This document shows positions 13,654 to 20,312 of a DNA stretch of 21,544 bases, in pieces (the first letter of the stretch is position 1; every line of letters starts with the position of its first letter). The DNA lies in contig JAUWBQ010000008.1 in NCBI GenBank assembly GCA_030601645.1, positions 1 to 21,544 on the forward strand, given 5' to 3'. The notes beneath the pieces were generated by a model. That model worked only from the letters and a program-made list of their open reading frames with translations. It made no database searches and was not told the origin of the DNA. The position numbers and the translations under genes were made by a program. This stretch comes from Candidatus Bathyarchaeota archaeon. Lineage in GTDB: Archaea > Thermoproteota > Bathyarchaeia > TCS64.

Positions 13654-14073
13654 ATGTCGAAGCGGATGAAGCGAAGGATAGGGATGAGGCGCCGCATATC
13701 GACGGGCCTCGTCACCGGAAGCATGATCCACTGCGCAGACAACACGGGCGCCCGGAAGCTAAAGCTCATCCAGGTGGTCGGATACAAAGGCGTCCGCCGC
13801 AGGCTTCCCTCGGCCGGAGTCGGCGATCTAATCATCGTCTCGTGCAGGGAGGGGACCCCCGATATGAGGCGTCAGCTATTCAACGCGGTAATCATCCGGC
13901 AGAGGAAGCCCTACCCAAGGAGGGACGGCACCTGGATCCAGTTCGACGATAACGCCGCGGTTATCCTTACCCCCGACGGGGAAATGAGGGGGTCGGATGT
14001 CAAGGGTCCGGTCGCAAAGGAAGCCGTGGAGCGCTGGCCCCGCCTGAGCTCCATTTCCCGGATGGTGGTCTAG
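13654..14073 (+). CDS. rpl14: Large-subunit ribosomal protein uL14
   Basis: A 139-residue protein at the factor-binding side of the 50S subunit that forms inter-subunit bridges. GSMIHCADNTGARKLKLIQV (22-41) is the signature. RRRLPSAGVGDLIIVSCREG and AVIIRQRKPYPRRDG follow, with the ending FDDNAAVILTPDGEMRGSDVKGPVAKE. An N-terminal basic stretch (KRMKRRIGMRRR) extends a little beyond the core. Confidence 0.97.
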   Translation: MSKRMKRRIGMRRRISTGLVTGSMIHCADNTGARKLKLIQVVGYKGVRRRLPSAGVGDLIIVSCREGTPDMRRQLFNAVIIRQRKPYPRRDGTWIQFDDNAAVILTPDGEMRGSDVKGPVAKEAVERWPRLSSISRMVV

Positions 14074-14074
14074 G

Positions 14075-14464
14075 ATGAAGAAGAGCGGAACCGTTAAACC
14101 AGGGAAGAACAGGAAGAGGCGGTTCAACGCCCCGAGCCATATCAGGAGGAAGTTCCTCTCGGCGCCTATCTCCCCCTCCTTGAAAAGCGAGTACGGCACC
14201 AGGACGATGCCCCTGAGAACCGATGACACCGTGTCCGTGACGAAAGGGGACCACAAAATGTCGGAGGGCAAAGTCCTCCGGGTCGACATGAAGCGGTTTA
14301 AGATCTACGTCGAGGGGATCACCCGGACGAGGATGGATGGCTCCACGGTGCAGATACCCCTCCGCCCCGAGAACGTCATGATAACAAGGTTGAACCTCGA
14401 TGACAAACAGAGGCGGGCCATGCTGGACCGCCGAGGGTTCGAGGCCAAGAGAGGGAGGAGCTGA
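14075..14464 (+). CDS. rpl24: Large-subunit ribosomal protein uL24
   Basis: A 129-residue archaeal/eukaryotic-type uL24 (eukaryotic L26 homologue), an early-assembly protein near the tunnel exit. The N-terminal basic segment precedes APSHIRRKFLSAPIS (19-33). The KOW motif is visible at LRTDDTVSVTKGDHKMSEGKV (about 47-67). It starts one base after the uL14 stop and ends three bases before rps4e. Confidence 0.95.
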   Translation: MKKSGTVKPGKNRKRRFNAPSHIRRKFLSAPISPSLKSEYGTRTMPLRTDDTVSVTKGDHKMSEGKVLRVDMKRFKIYVEGITRTRMDGSTVQIPLRPENVMITRLNLDDKQRRAMLDRRGFEAKRGRS

Positions 14465-14467
14465 AAG

Positions 14468-15202
14468 GTGGGTAAGAAAGGGCCATCGAAGCACCTGAAG
14501 CGGGAGATGTCTCCCAAGTTCTGGCCGATCCACAGGAAGGAAAAAGTCTGGGCTGTCAGGTCAAGCCCAGGAGCCCACCGTGCCAGAGTTTCTACGCCTC
14601 TGCTCGTAACCGTCCGGGACTTTCTGGGATTGGCGGAGACGGCGAAAGAGGCCAAGATGATCATCAAGCAGGGTAAAGTGTTGGTGGACGGGAAGATTCG
14701 GAGGGACGATCGTTTCCCCATCGGCCTGATGGACGTGTTGGAACTGCCGGACGCCGACCAGCGTTACAGGGTGCTCCCGGAGCATGGCGGCAGGTTCATC
14801 CTGCACCCCATATCCGGGGGTGAGGTCGGCTTCAAGCTCTGCCGCATCGTCAATAAAACCACCGTGAGGAACGGTACCATCCAGCTCAACTTCCACGACG
14901 GGAGGAACGTGCTCATGAAGGAGGGCGGTGAGGCATACGATGTCAACGACATCGTCAAGCTCACCATCCCAGACCAGGAGATCGCGGACCACATCGCCTT
15001 CAAGCCCGGGGTGAGAGTCATCATCACCGGCGGAAGATCCCAGGGGCAGTACGGGATCCTCATGGACCTCGGCTCCGAGCCCGGGGTCAAGAGGACCGCA
15101 ACCATCCGGACCCCCGAGAACGAGGATGTGAGAACCCTGGCGAGCTACGTTTTCGCCGTGGGAACCGAGACACCCCTCATATCCCTGCCCGGGGGAAACT
15201 AA
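14468..15202 (+). CDS. rps4e: Small-subunit ribosomal protein eS4
   Basis: A 244-residue protein of a family found only in archaea and eukaryotes. The GTG start gives MGKKGPSKHLKREMSPKFWP, the standard opening. An S4-like RNA-binding segment follows (AKMIIKQGKVLVDGKIRRD, about 63-81). A KOW-like segment lies near GVRVIITGGRSQGQYG (180-195). The ending ENEDVRTLASYVFAVG is typical. Position between uL24 and uL5 is the archaeal norm. Confidence 0.96.
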   Translation: MGKKGPSKHLKREMSPKFWPIHRKEKVWAVRSSPGAHRARVSTPLLVTVRDFLGLAETAKEAKMIIKQGKVLVDGKIRRDDRFPIGLMDVLELPDADQRYRVLPEHGGRFILHPISGGEVGFKLCRIVNKTTVRNGTIQLNFHDGRNVLMKEGGEAYDVNDIVKLTIPDQEIADHIAFKPGVRVIITGGRSQGQYGILMDLGSEPGVKRTATIRTPENEDVRTLASYVFAVGTETPLISLPGGN

Positions 15203-15203
15203 G

Positions 15204-16034
15204 TTGAAAGAGACTCCGCGGGACACTGAACCGACAATGTCACCCTCATCTGAGGAAAAAACGCCGACCGAGGCCGAACCCACGGTCGAGACGGAGACAC
15301 CGGAACCCTCGGAGTCGACAGCGCCCTCTCCGGACGTCACAGAGGACTCGGATATCCCCAAAGATTCACCTCCGGAGACTGAGACTGCCCCTCCAGAAGC
15401 GAAGGATGAAACGGATGCCAAAGAGGCAACGACACCTGGCGAAGGTGACGTCGAAAGTCGGGAAGAGCCGGTACCTGCGGAAGCGGTGGTCCGGACTAGG
15501 ACTCGGATTCATCGACCTCGTTCCATGAGGGATTTGAAAATCGGTAAGGTCGTAGTGAACATCACAACCGGCCAGTCTGGAGAGCCCTTGGAACGAGCCA
15601 TGACCATCCTGGAGAACCTAACAGGCCAGAGGCCCAGCACCCGTAGGGCAAAACAGACTATCCGGACCTGGGGGATAAGACGGTACGAGCCCATCGCCTG
15701 CATGGTGACCCTCAGGGGCGAGAAGGCCGAGGAATTCCTAAGACGAACCTTCCCAGCAGTGGGCAACAGGATCAACCTCCGCAGCTTCGACCGGAACGGT
15801 AACTTCGCCTTCGGCATAAGGGAGCACATCGACATCCCGGGCCAGAGGTACGACCCCAACCTTGGAATCATCGGCATGGACATCATGGCCACGGTGGAGC
15901 GTCCCGGATTCAGGGTCGCCCGCAGGAGGAGGGCCAAGTCCAGGGTGGGCCGGAGCCACAGGGCGACCCGCGAGGAATCAATCGAGTTTATAAAGCAGAG
16001 CTTCGGTGTAGAGGTGGGACTTCCCAGTGAGTGA
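15204..16034 (+). CDS. rpl5: Large-subunit ribosomal protein uL5 with an acidic N-terminal extension
   Basis: Residues from about 108 to 276 are normal archaeal uL5, which binds 5S rRNA in the central protuberance. Landmarks are [20 protein letters not shown] (108-127), [15 protein letters not shown] and [19 protein letters not shown]. The first 95 or so residues are low-complexity, rich in Glu, Pro, Thr, Asp and Ser, and followed by a short basic linker ([13 protein letters not shown]). Archaeal uL5 normally starts near the core. The TTG at 15204 lies one base after the eS4 stop. The internal ATG at 15525 (M108) has no ribosome site and would leave over 320 bases untranslated inside a tightly packed cluster, so the long form is favoured. 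The end overlaps rps14 by 8 bases. Confidence 0.9.
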   Translation: MKETPRDTEPTMSPSSEEKTPTEAEPTVETETPEPSESTAPSPDVTEDSDIPKDSPPETETAPPEAKDETDAKEATTPGEGDVESREEPVPAEAVVRTRTRIHRPRSMRDLKIGKVVVNITTGQSGEPLERAMTILENLTGQRPSTRRAKQTIRTWGIRRYEPIACMVTLRGEKAEEFLRRTFPAVGNRINLRSFDRNGNFAFGIREHIDIPGQRYDPNLGIIGMDIMATVERPGFRVARRRRAKSRVGRSHRATREESIEFIKQSFGVEVGLPSE

Positions 16035-16182
16035 GAAGAAACCGCGGAGCTACGGCAAGGGCAGCAGGAATTGCCACCGCTGCGGCACCTACGGTGGCCT
16101 CATCAGGCGCTACGGCCTCAACATATGCCGGCAGTGCTTCCGGGAAGTAGCCGAGGGGCTTGGCTTCAAGAAGTATAGGTGA
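16027..16182 (+). CDS. rps14: Small-subunit ribosomal protein uS14 (zinc-binding, 51 residues)
   Basis: A very short gene hidden between rpl5 and rps8. The protein binds 16S rRNA in the 30S head. The frame from GTG 16027 reads [20 protein letters not shown] and continues to [18 protein letters not shown], ending KKYR. Zinc ligands C16, C19, C34 and C37 form two CxxC pairs, the zinc-type uS14 of archaea. The start overlaps the uL5 end by 8 bases. Its last bases form part of the GGTGAT ribosome site for rps8. Confidence 0.96.
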   Translation: MSEKKPRSYGKGSRNCHRCGTYGGLIRRYGLNICRQCFREVAEGLGFKKYR

Positions 16183-16183
16183 T
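16178..16183 (+). promoter_or_regulatory. Shine-Dalgarno site deciding the rps8 start
   Basis: GGTGAT overlaps the uS14 stop and ends 3 bases before ATG 16187. It supports this start over an in-frame upstream codon near 16160 inside rps14. Confidence 0.6.
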
Positions 16184-16186
16184 GGC

Positions 16187-16570
16187 ATGGACCCGTTGGT
16201 GAACGCTCTCAACACGATCCTGATCCACGAGGAGAGGCACAAGAAGGAGTGCATCATCTGCCCCGCCTCGAACCTGATCGGCAGGGTGCTCCGCCTCTTC
16301 CAGATGAAGGGTTACATAGGAGAGATAGAGTACATCGACGACGGACGCCAGGGCAAGTTCCGCGTCCAGCTCTTCGGAAGGATCAACGACTGCAAGGCCG
16401 TGAAGCCCCGGTTCTCTGTTAAGGCCAAGGGCATCGAAAAGTACGAGAAGCGTTTCCTCCCGAGCAGGGACCTCGGCACGATGATATTGTCGACGCCGAA
16501 CGGCATCATGACCCACGTGGAAGCCAAGGAGCAGAACACCGGAGGAAGGGTCCTAGCATACGTCTACTAG
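16187..16570 (+). CDS. rps8: Small-subunit ribosomal protein uS8
   Basis: A 127-residue 16S rRNA-binding protein of the 30S platform. MDPLVNALNTILIHEERHKK is the family opening. CPASNLIGRVLRLFQMKGYIG and YIDDGRQGKFRVQLFG follow. The C-terminal LSTPNGIMTHVEAKEQNTGG and the final LAYVY are signature blocks. Nine bases separate it from rpl6, filled by a GGTGAGGT ribosome site. Confidence 0.97.
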   Translation: MDPLVNALNTILIHEERHKKECIICPASNLIGRVLRLFQMKGYIGEIEYIDDGRQGKFRVQLFGRINDCKAVKPRFSVKAKGIEKYEKRFLPSRDLGTMILSTPNGIMTHVEAKEQNTGGRVLAYVY

Positions 16571-16579
16571 GTGAGGTTG

Positions 16580-17113
16580 ATGGCTGCCACTGTTGTACAG
16601 AAAACGATCGATATCCCCGATGATGTCACACTGAGCCTGGCGGGCAGGAAGGTCACAGTATCCGGCGAGAGAGGCCAGGTGATCAAAGACTTTAGCCACA
16701 CCAGGCTCGACATGGAGCATGAGGACAACACCATCCGGATCTGGGCGGTCAACCCTAGGAAGAAGGAGGCGTCCCTGGTCAACACGATAACCTCCCACGT
16801 CAACAATATGATCAAAGGCGTCACTCAGGGCTTCACGTACAAGCTCAAGATCGTGTTCGTCCACTTCCCCATGACTGTCCGGGTGGAGGGCCAGAGGTTC
16901 GTCATCCAGAACTTCATCGGTGAGAGAAAAGACCGGGATGCAAAGATCGTTGGAGACGTGAAGGTCTCCATCGAGAAGGAGGACGTCGTCATTCAGGGCG
17001 TGGACATCGAGGAGGTGGCCCAGACTGCCGCCAACATCCAGCAGGCCTGCAAGATCAGGAACAAGGACCTCCGGAAATTCCTCGACGGCATCTACGTCTA
17101 CAGCAAGGAGTGA
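16580..17113 (+). CDS. rpl6: Large-subunit ribosomal protein uL6
   Basis: A 177-residue two-domain protein near the sarcin-ricin loop and factor-binding site. KTIDIPDDVTLSLAGRKVTV (8-27) opens the first domain. VTQGFTYKLKIVFVHFPMTV and NFIGERKDRDAKI mark the linker and second domain. The end NKDLRKFLDGIYVYSKE is typical for archaea. ATG 16580 is preferred over GTG 16571, because the latter is part of the GGTGAGGT ribosome site. Confidence 0.96.
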   Translation: MAATVVQKTIDIPDDVTLSLAGRKVTVSGERGQVIKDFSHTRLDMEHEDNTIRIWAVNPRKKEASLVNTITSHVNNMIKGVTQGFTYKLKIVFVHFPMTVRVEGQRFVIQNFIGERKDRDAKIVGDVKVSIEKEDVVIQGVDIEEVAQTAANIQQACKIRNKDLRKFLDGIYVYSKE

Positions 17114-17118
17114 AGGGA

Positions 17119-17631
17119 ATGAGCACCGCCACCGAACGGAAGAGGCTGATGAAGCTCAAGAAGAAAATCTCAAAGAAGAGGCCAAAATTCTCAAAGTTCG
17201 AGTCTTGGAGGCTGGTCCGGGTGAAGGACTACTGGCGGAAACCCAAGGGCATCGACAACAAGATGCGGCAGGAGAGGAAGGGCTGGCCTAAATCGGTGAA
17301 GATAGGCTACGCCTCCCCCAAGGCCGTGCGGGGTCTCCACCCCTCAGGTATGGAGGAGGTCGCCGTCTACAACGTCGGAGACCTCACGATCGTGGATCCC
17401 GAGACCCAGGTAGCAAGGATCGGCGGCTCCGTTGGGGGAAAGAAGCGGAGCGCCATCGTCGCCGAGGCGGGAAGTCTCGGGATCAGGATTTTGAACCCCG
17501 GTGAGATCCAGCCAGAAGAGGAAGACGAGGAGTCCAAAGAGGGGCTGAAAGAAGCCGAGGGAGACATCGAGGAGCCTGACCAAGAAGAGCAGCCTGAGGA
17601 CGAAGAAAAGAAGGAGGAAGACGAGTCATGA
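17119..17631 (+). CDS. rpl32e: Large-subunit ribosomal protein eL32 with an acidic C-terminal tail
   Basis: An archaeal/eukaryotic-specific protein. The core (1-130) shows KKRPKFSKFESWRLVRVKDYW (19-39), RKPKGIDNKMRQ (40-51) and KIGYASPKAVRGLHPSG (61-77). Residues 131-170 are an added tail in which 23 of 40 residues are Glu or Asp. Archaeal eL32 normally ends near the end of the core. ATG 17119 is used; GTG 17110, in the same frame and overlapping the uL6 stop, would add three residues. The end overlaps rpl19e by 4 bases (ATGA). Confidence 0.93.
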   Translation: MSTATERKRLMKLKKKISKKRPKFSKFESWRLVRVKDYWRKPKGIDNKMRQERKGWPKSVKIGYASPKAVRGLHPSGMEEVAVYNVGDLTIVDPETQVARIGGSVGGKKRSAIVAEAGSLGIRILNPGEIQPEEEDEESKEGLKEAEGDIEEPDQEEQPEDEEKKEEDES

Positions 17632-18086
17632 ATCTCAAGAATCAGAGGCGTCTGGCAGCTTCTGTCCTCAAGGTGGGCGTCAACAGGGTCTGGATCGACC
17701 CGGAGGGAGCGGACGAGGTGGAAGCCATCATCACCCGTCAGGAGATCCGGAAACTCATCAACGACGGCTTAATCAAAGCCCTCCCCGAGCAGAAAACGAG
17801 CCGGGGGAGGGCGAGGGCGAGGATGGCCCAGAAGAAGGCGAAGAGGAGGAGGGGGCCGGGCAGGAGGAAGGGTGCCAGGTACTCCGTCGTGTCCCGGAAG
17901 GCTCGCTGGATGAGCAGGATAAGGGCCCAGAGGAAGAGGCTCCGCCGCCTCAGGGAGAGGAGAATCATCACGGTCAGCACCTATAGGAACATCTACATGA
18001 AGGCAAAGGGCGGAGAGTTCAGGAGCGTAGCAGAGCTGGAGAGGTACATCACGGAGAACAACCTGAGGAGGCAGACCTTTGGCTAA
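17628..18086 (+). CDS. rpl19e: Large-subunit ribosomal protein eL19
   Basis: A 152-residue archaeal/eukaryotic protein with a long basic helix that contributes to an inter-subunit bridge. NLKNQRRLAASVLKVGVNRV (2-21) is the signature opening, followed by WIDPEGADEVEAIITRQEIR. The middle is extremely basic (GRARARMAQKKAKRRRGPGR) and the end TYRNIYMKAKGGEF...LERYI is standard. It overlaps rpl18 by 8 bases. Confidence 0.96.
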   Translation: MNLKNQRRLAASVLKVGVNRVWIDPEGADEVEAIITRQEIRKLINDGLIKALPEQKTSRGRARARMAQKKAKRRRGPGRRKGARYSVVSRKARWMSRIRAQRKRLRRLRERRIITVSTYRNIYMKAKGGEFRSVAELERYITENNLRRQTFG

Positions 18087-18666
18087 AGGGCCGAGGTACA
18101 GGGTGGCCTACCGGAGGAGGAGGGAGGCCAAGACCGACTACAAGGCCAGGAGGATACTCGCCACATCAGACAGGCCTAGGTTCGTCGTCCGCTCTTCCAA
18201 CAAGAATATCTCCATCCAATTGGTGAAATCCAAGATTGTGGGAGACATCGTCCTGACTCAGGTCGGCTCCTCAGAACTCGAAAAGTACGGTTGGCTCGGA
18301 GGGAAGAAGAACACCCCCGCCGCCTACCTGCTGGGGATGTTGGCCGGTAGAAAAGCACTGAACGTTGGCATAGGAGAGGCGAACTTGGACCTCGGATTGG
18401 CCAGGCCGACTCCGGGGTCCAGGGTCTTCGCGGCCGTGAAAGGCGCGCTCGATGTGGGGTTTAAGGTGCCATGTGATAGCGACGTCCTCCCGGAAGTCGG
18501 AAGGATAGAGGGCAACTCAATCTCAGAATACGCCAAGATGATCGAAGACTCCCTCGAGCACGAGAGAGTCTTCTCGGGGTACCTCAAGAGGGGCCTGAAG
18601 CCCAAGGATCTGCCCGACCATTTCAAGAGCGTGAAGGCGAGGATAGAGGAGGATCAGACGACATGA
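18079..18666 (+). CDS. rpl18: Large-subunit ribosomal protein uL18
   Basis: A 195-residue archaeal/eukaryotic-type uL18 (eukaryotic L5 homologue) that binds 5S rRNA together with uL5. The TTG start gives MAKGPRYRVAYRRRREAKTD, the expected opening. DRPRFVVRSSNKNISIQLV (31-49), NTPAAYLLGMLAGRKAL and LDLGLARPTPGSRVFAAVKG are family blocks. The stop overlaps the rps5 ATG by 4 bases. Confidence 0.95.
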   Translation: MAKGPRYRVAYRRRREAKTDYKARRILATSDRPRFVVRSSNKNISIQLVKSKIVGDIVLTQVGSSELEKYGWLGGKKNTPAAYLLGMLAGRKALNVGIGEANLDLGLARPTPGSRVFAAVKGALDVGFKVPCDSDVLPEVGRIEGNSISEYAKMIEDSLEHERVFSGYLKRGLKPKDLPDHFKSVKARIEEDQTT

Positions 18667-19310
18667 GCGACAGAAGGAGGAGGCCTAGGGCGGATCCCCT
18701 TGAGAATTGGGTGCCGAAGACCCAGCTCGGCAGGATGGTCTTTGAGGGGCAGATCTCATCGATATACGAGGTATTCGAGGAGGGCTACAGGATCAAGGAG
18801 GTCGAGATTATCGACGTCCTCTTACCGGATCTGAGGGACGATGTCCTCGATATAAATCTGGTCCAGAAGCAGACCGACGCCGGGGAACGCTCCAGTTTCA
18901 GGGCTATCGTGGCGGTTGGGAACGAGGACGGCCTCATCGGCTTGGGCCTAGGCAAGGCCCGCAGGGTCCGGAACGCCATAGAGAAGGGGATCAGGAACGC
19001 AAAGCTCAACGTTTATCCCATCAGGCGGGGCTGTGGCAGCTGGGAGTGCGACTGCGGAGAGCCCCACACCCTACCGTTCAAGGTTAAGGGCAAGAGCGGC
19101 AGCGTGGTGATCACCCTCATACCCGGGGCCAAGGGGTTAGGCCTCGTGGCAGGCGATACGGCCAAGAGGATCCTCGCACTGGCGGGGGTGAAGGACTGCT
19201 GGACGAAGTGCATTGGGGCCACGAAGACCACATCCTCGTTCGCCCAAGCGACATTCGATGCGTTGAAGAACTCGATGAAGTTGATGACCCCCCAGGACTG
19301 GGCGATGTAA
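18663..19310 (+). CDS. rps5: Small-subunit ribosomal protein uS5
   Basis: A 215-residue protein near the mRNA entry site that influences decoding accuracy and helicase activity. The double-stranded RNA-binding-like domain reads RSSFRAIVAVGNEDGLIGLG (76-95). The archaeal block IRRGCGSWECDCGEPHTLPF (about 119-138) and LIPGAKGLGLVAGDTAKRIL are diagnostic. One base separates it from rpl30. Confidence 0.97.
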   Translation: MSDRRRRPRADPLENWVPKTQLGRMVFEGQISSIYEVFEEGYRIKEVEIIDVLLPDLRDDVLDINLVQKQTDAGERSSFRAIVAVGNEDGLIGLGLGKARRVRNAIEKGIRNAKLNVYPIRRGCGSWECDCGEPHTLPFKVKGKSGSVVITLIPGAKGLGLVAGDTAKRILALAGVKDCWTKCIGATKTTSSFAQATFDALKNSMKLMTPQDWAM

Positions 19311-19311
19311 A

Positions 19312-19785
19312 ATGGAACGGAAGTGTCTTCTTGCCATCCGCATCCGGGGGGGAGTCAACGCATCCGTCAGGGTCGCGGACACCCTGAGGATGTTGAGGAT
19401 GGACCGGAACAACACGTCAACTCTCTTGGACGACAGGCCGGAGTATCTCGGTATGCTTCAGAAGGCGAAGGACTACATCACTTGGGGTGAGCCCACGACC
19501 GAGATGGTCCGCCTCATAATCGAGAAGAGGGGGAGGGCCGAGGGGGACGCCCCTATCGACTCGAAGGTTTTAGAGGCCCTCGGATACTCTTCTGTGGACG
19601 AACTTGCATCCGAGATAATGAGCGGGAAGACGGAGTTTCACAAGCTGGAGGGCGTGAAGCCGTTCTTCAGGCTCCATCCCCCCAAAAAGGGCTTCAAACG
19701 GAGCGTGAAACGCCCCTATAGAAGCAGGGGGGAGCTGGGATACAGGGGAGAATCCATCAACGAACTGGCTAAAAGGATGTGCTAA
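19312..19785 (+). CDS. rpl30: Large-subunit ribosomal protein uL30
   Basis: A 157-residue archaeal uL30, with a C-terminal extension absent from the bacterial form of about 60 residues. CLLAIRIRGGVNASVRVADT (5-24) and LRMLRMDRNNTSTLL are the core. The C-terminal FRLHPPKKGFKRSVKRPYRS is the archaeal/eukaryotic addition. It is the last gene before a new promoter, and its stop is followed at once by a small hairpin. Confidence 0.95.
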   Translation: MERKCLLAIRIRGGVNASVRVADTLRMLRMDRNNTSTLLDDRPEYLGMLQKAKDYITWGEPTTEMVRLIIEKRGRAEGDAPIDSKVLEALGYSSVDELASEIMSGKTEFHKLEGVKPFFRLHPPKKGFKRSVKRPYRSRGELGYRGESINELAKRMC

Positions 19786-19796
19786 ACGGCTCCGTT
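19785..19796 (+). terminator. Small hairpin with T-rich tail after rpl30
   Basis: AACGG (19785-19789) and CCGTT (19792-19796) are perfect 5-base arms with a 2-base gap, followed by CTTTTGGTTCTTG. Weak as a stem, but well placed to end or attenuate the transcript before the uL15 promoter. Confidence 0.25.
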
Positions 19797-19823
19797 CTTT
19801 TGGTTCTTGATTTAAACAATATG

Positions 19824-19830
19824 TTTTTAT
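19824..19830 (+). promoter_or_regulatory. TATA-like promoter of rpl15-secY
   Basis: TTTTTAT in an AT-rich 81-base gap; a second candidate, TTTAAAC, lies at 19811-19817. The predicted transcript would start at about 19840-19853 and contain the GGTGAGG ribosome site (19856-19862). Confidence 0.45.
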
Positions 19831-19866
19831 TGGGATCGTCAATCATGAATACGGCGGTGAGGAAAA

Positions 19867-20307
19867 TTGCCCCATAAACTGAAGAAATCTAGGAAACAGC
19901 GAGGCTCCAGATACTGCGGCTGGGGACAGGTGGGCCAACACCGTAAAGGCGGCATGAGAGGCGGTAAGGGGAGGGCTGGTGGCCGGAAGCACCTGTGGAT
20001 CCAGACCGTTAAGTATTTCCCCGATAGGTACAAGAAGATTGGGTTCAAGCCGCCATCTTCTCTGGAGTCGGAGGCGGAGACGGTGAACGTTGACGAGTTG
20101 AGGGATCTGGCAATCAAGACTCTTGGCGCTGACAGCGTGAAAGGTGGGGCAGAAGATCTGAGCCTTGATCTCGAATCCCTGGGATATGGTAAACTCTTGG
20201 GTAGAGGCCGCGTCGACCTCCCCCTGAGCATCAAAGTCTCAGAGTACACGTCGAAGGCCCTTGAGAAAGTCGAGGCCGCCGGGGGACAGATACTAGAGTC
20301 CGAGTGA
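19867..20307 (+). CDS. rpl15: Large-subunit ribosomal protein uL15
   Basis: A 146-residue protein of the 50S core. The glycine- and arginine-rich N-terminal arm is clear: RGSRYCGWGQVGQHRKGG (12-29) and MRGGKGRAGGRKHLW. The globular end LPLSIKVSEYTSKALEKVEAAGG is typical. The start is TTG 19867, backed by GGTGAGG just upstream. An ATG at 19845 opens a different frame of ten codons that overlaps this start. Confidence 0.94.
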   Translation: MPHKLKKSRKQRGSRYCGWGQVGQHRKGGMRGGKGRAGGRKHLWIQTVKYFPDRYKKIGFKPPSSLESEAETVNVDELRDLAIKTLGADSVKGGAEDLSLDLESLGYGKLLGRGRVDLPLSIKVSEYTSKALEKVEAAGGQILESE

Positions 20308-20312
20308 TCGGG

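Noticed and set aside
14561..15421. 286-codon open frame on the minus strand across rps4e and rpl5
   Set aside because: It is the antisense shadow of two well-supported ribosomal genes; its Ser/Val/Gly-rich part mirrors the acidic repeat codons of uL5.
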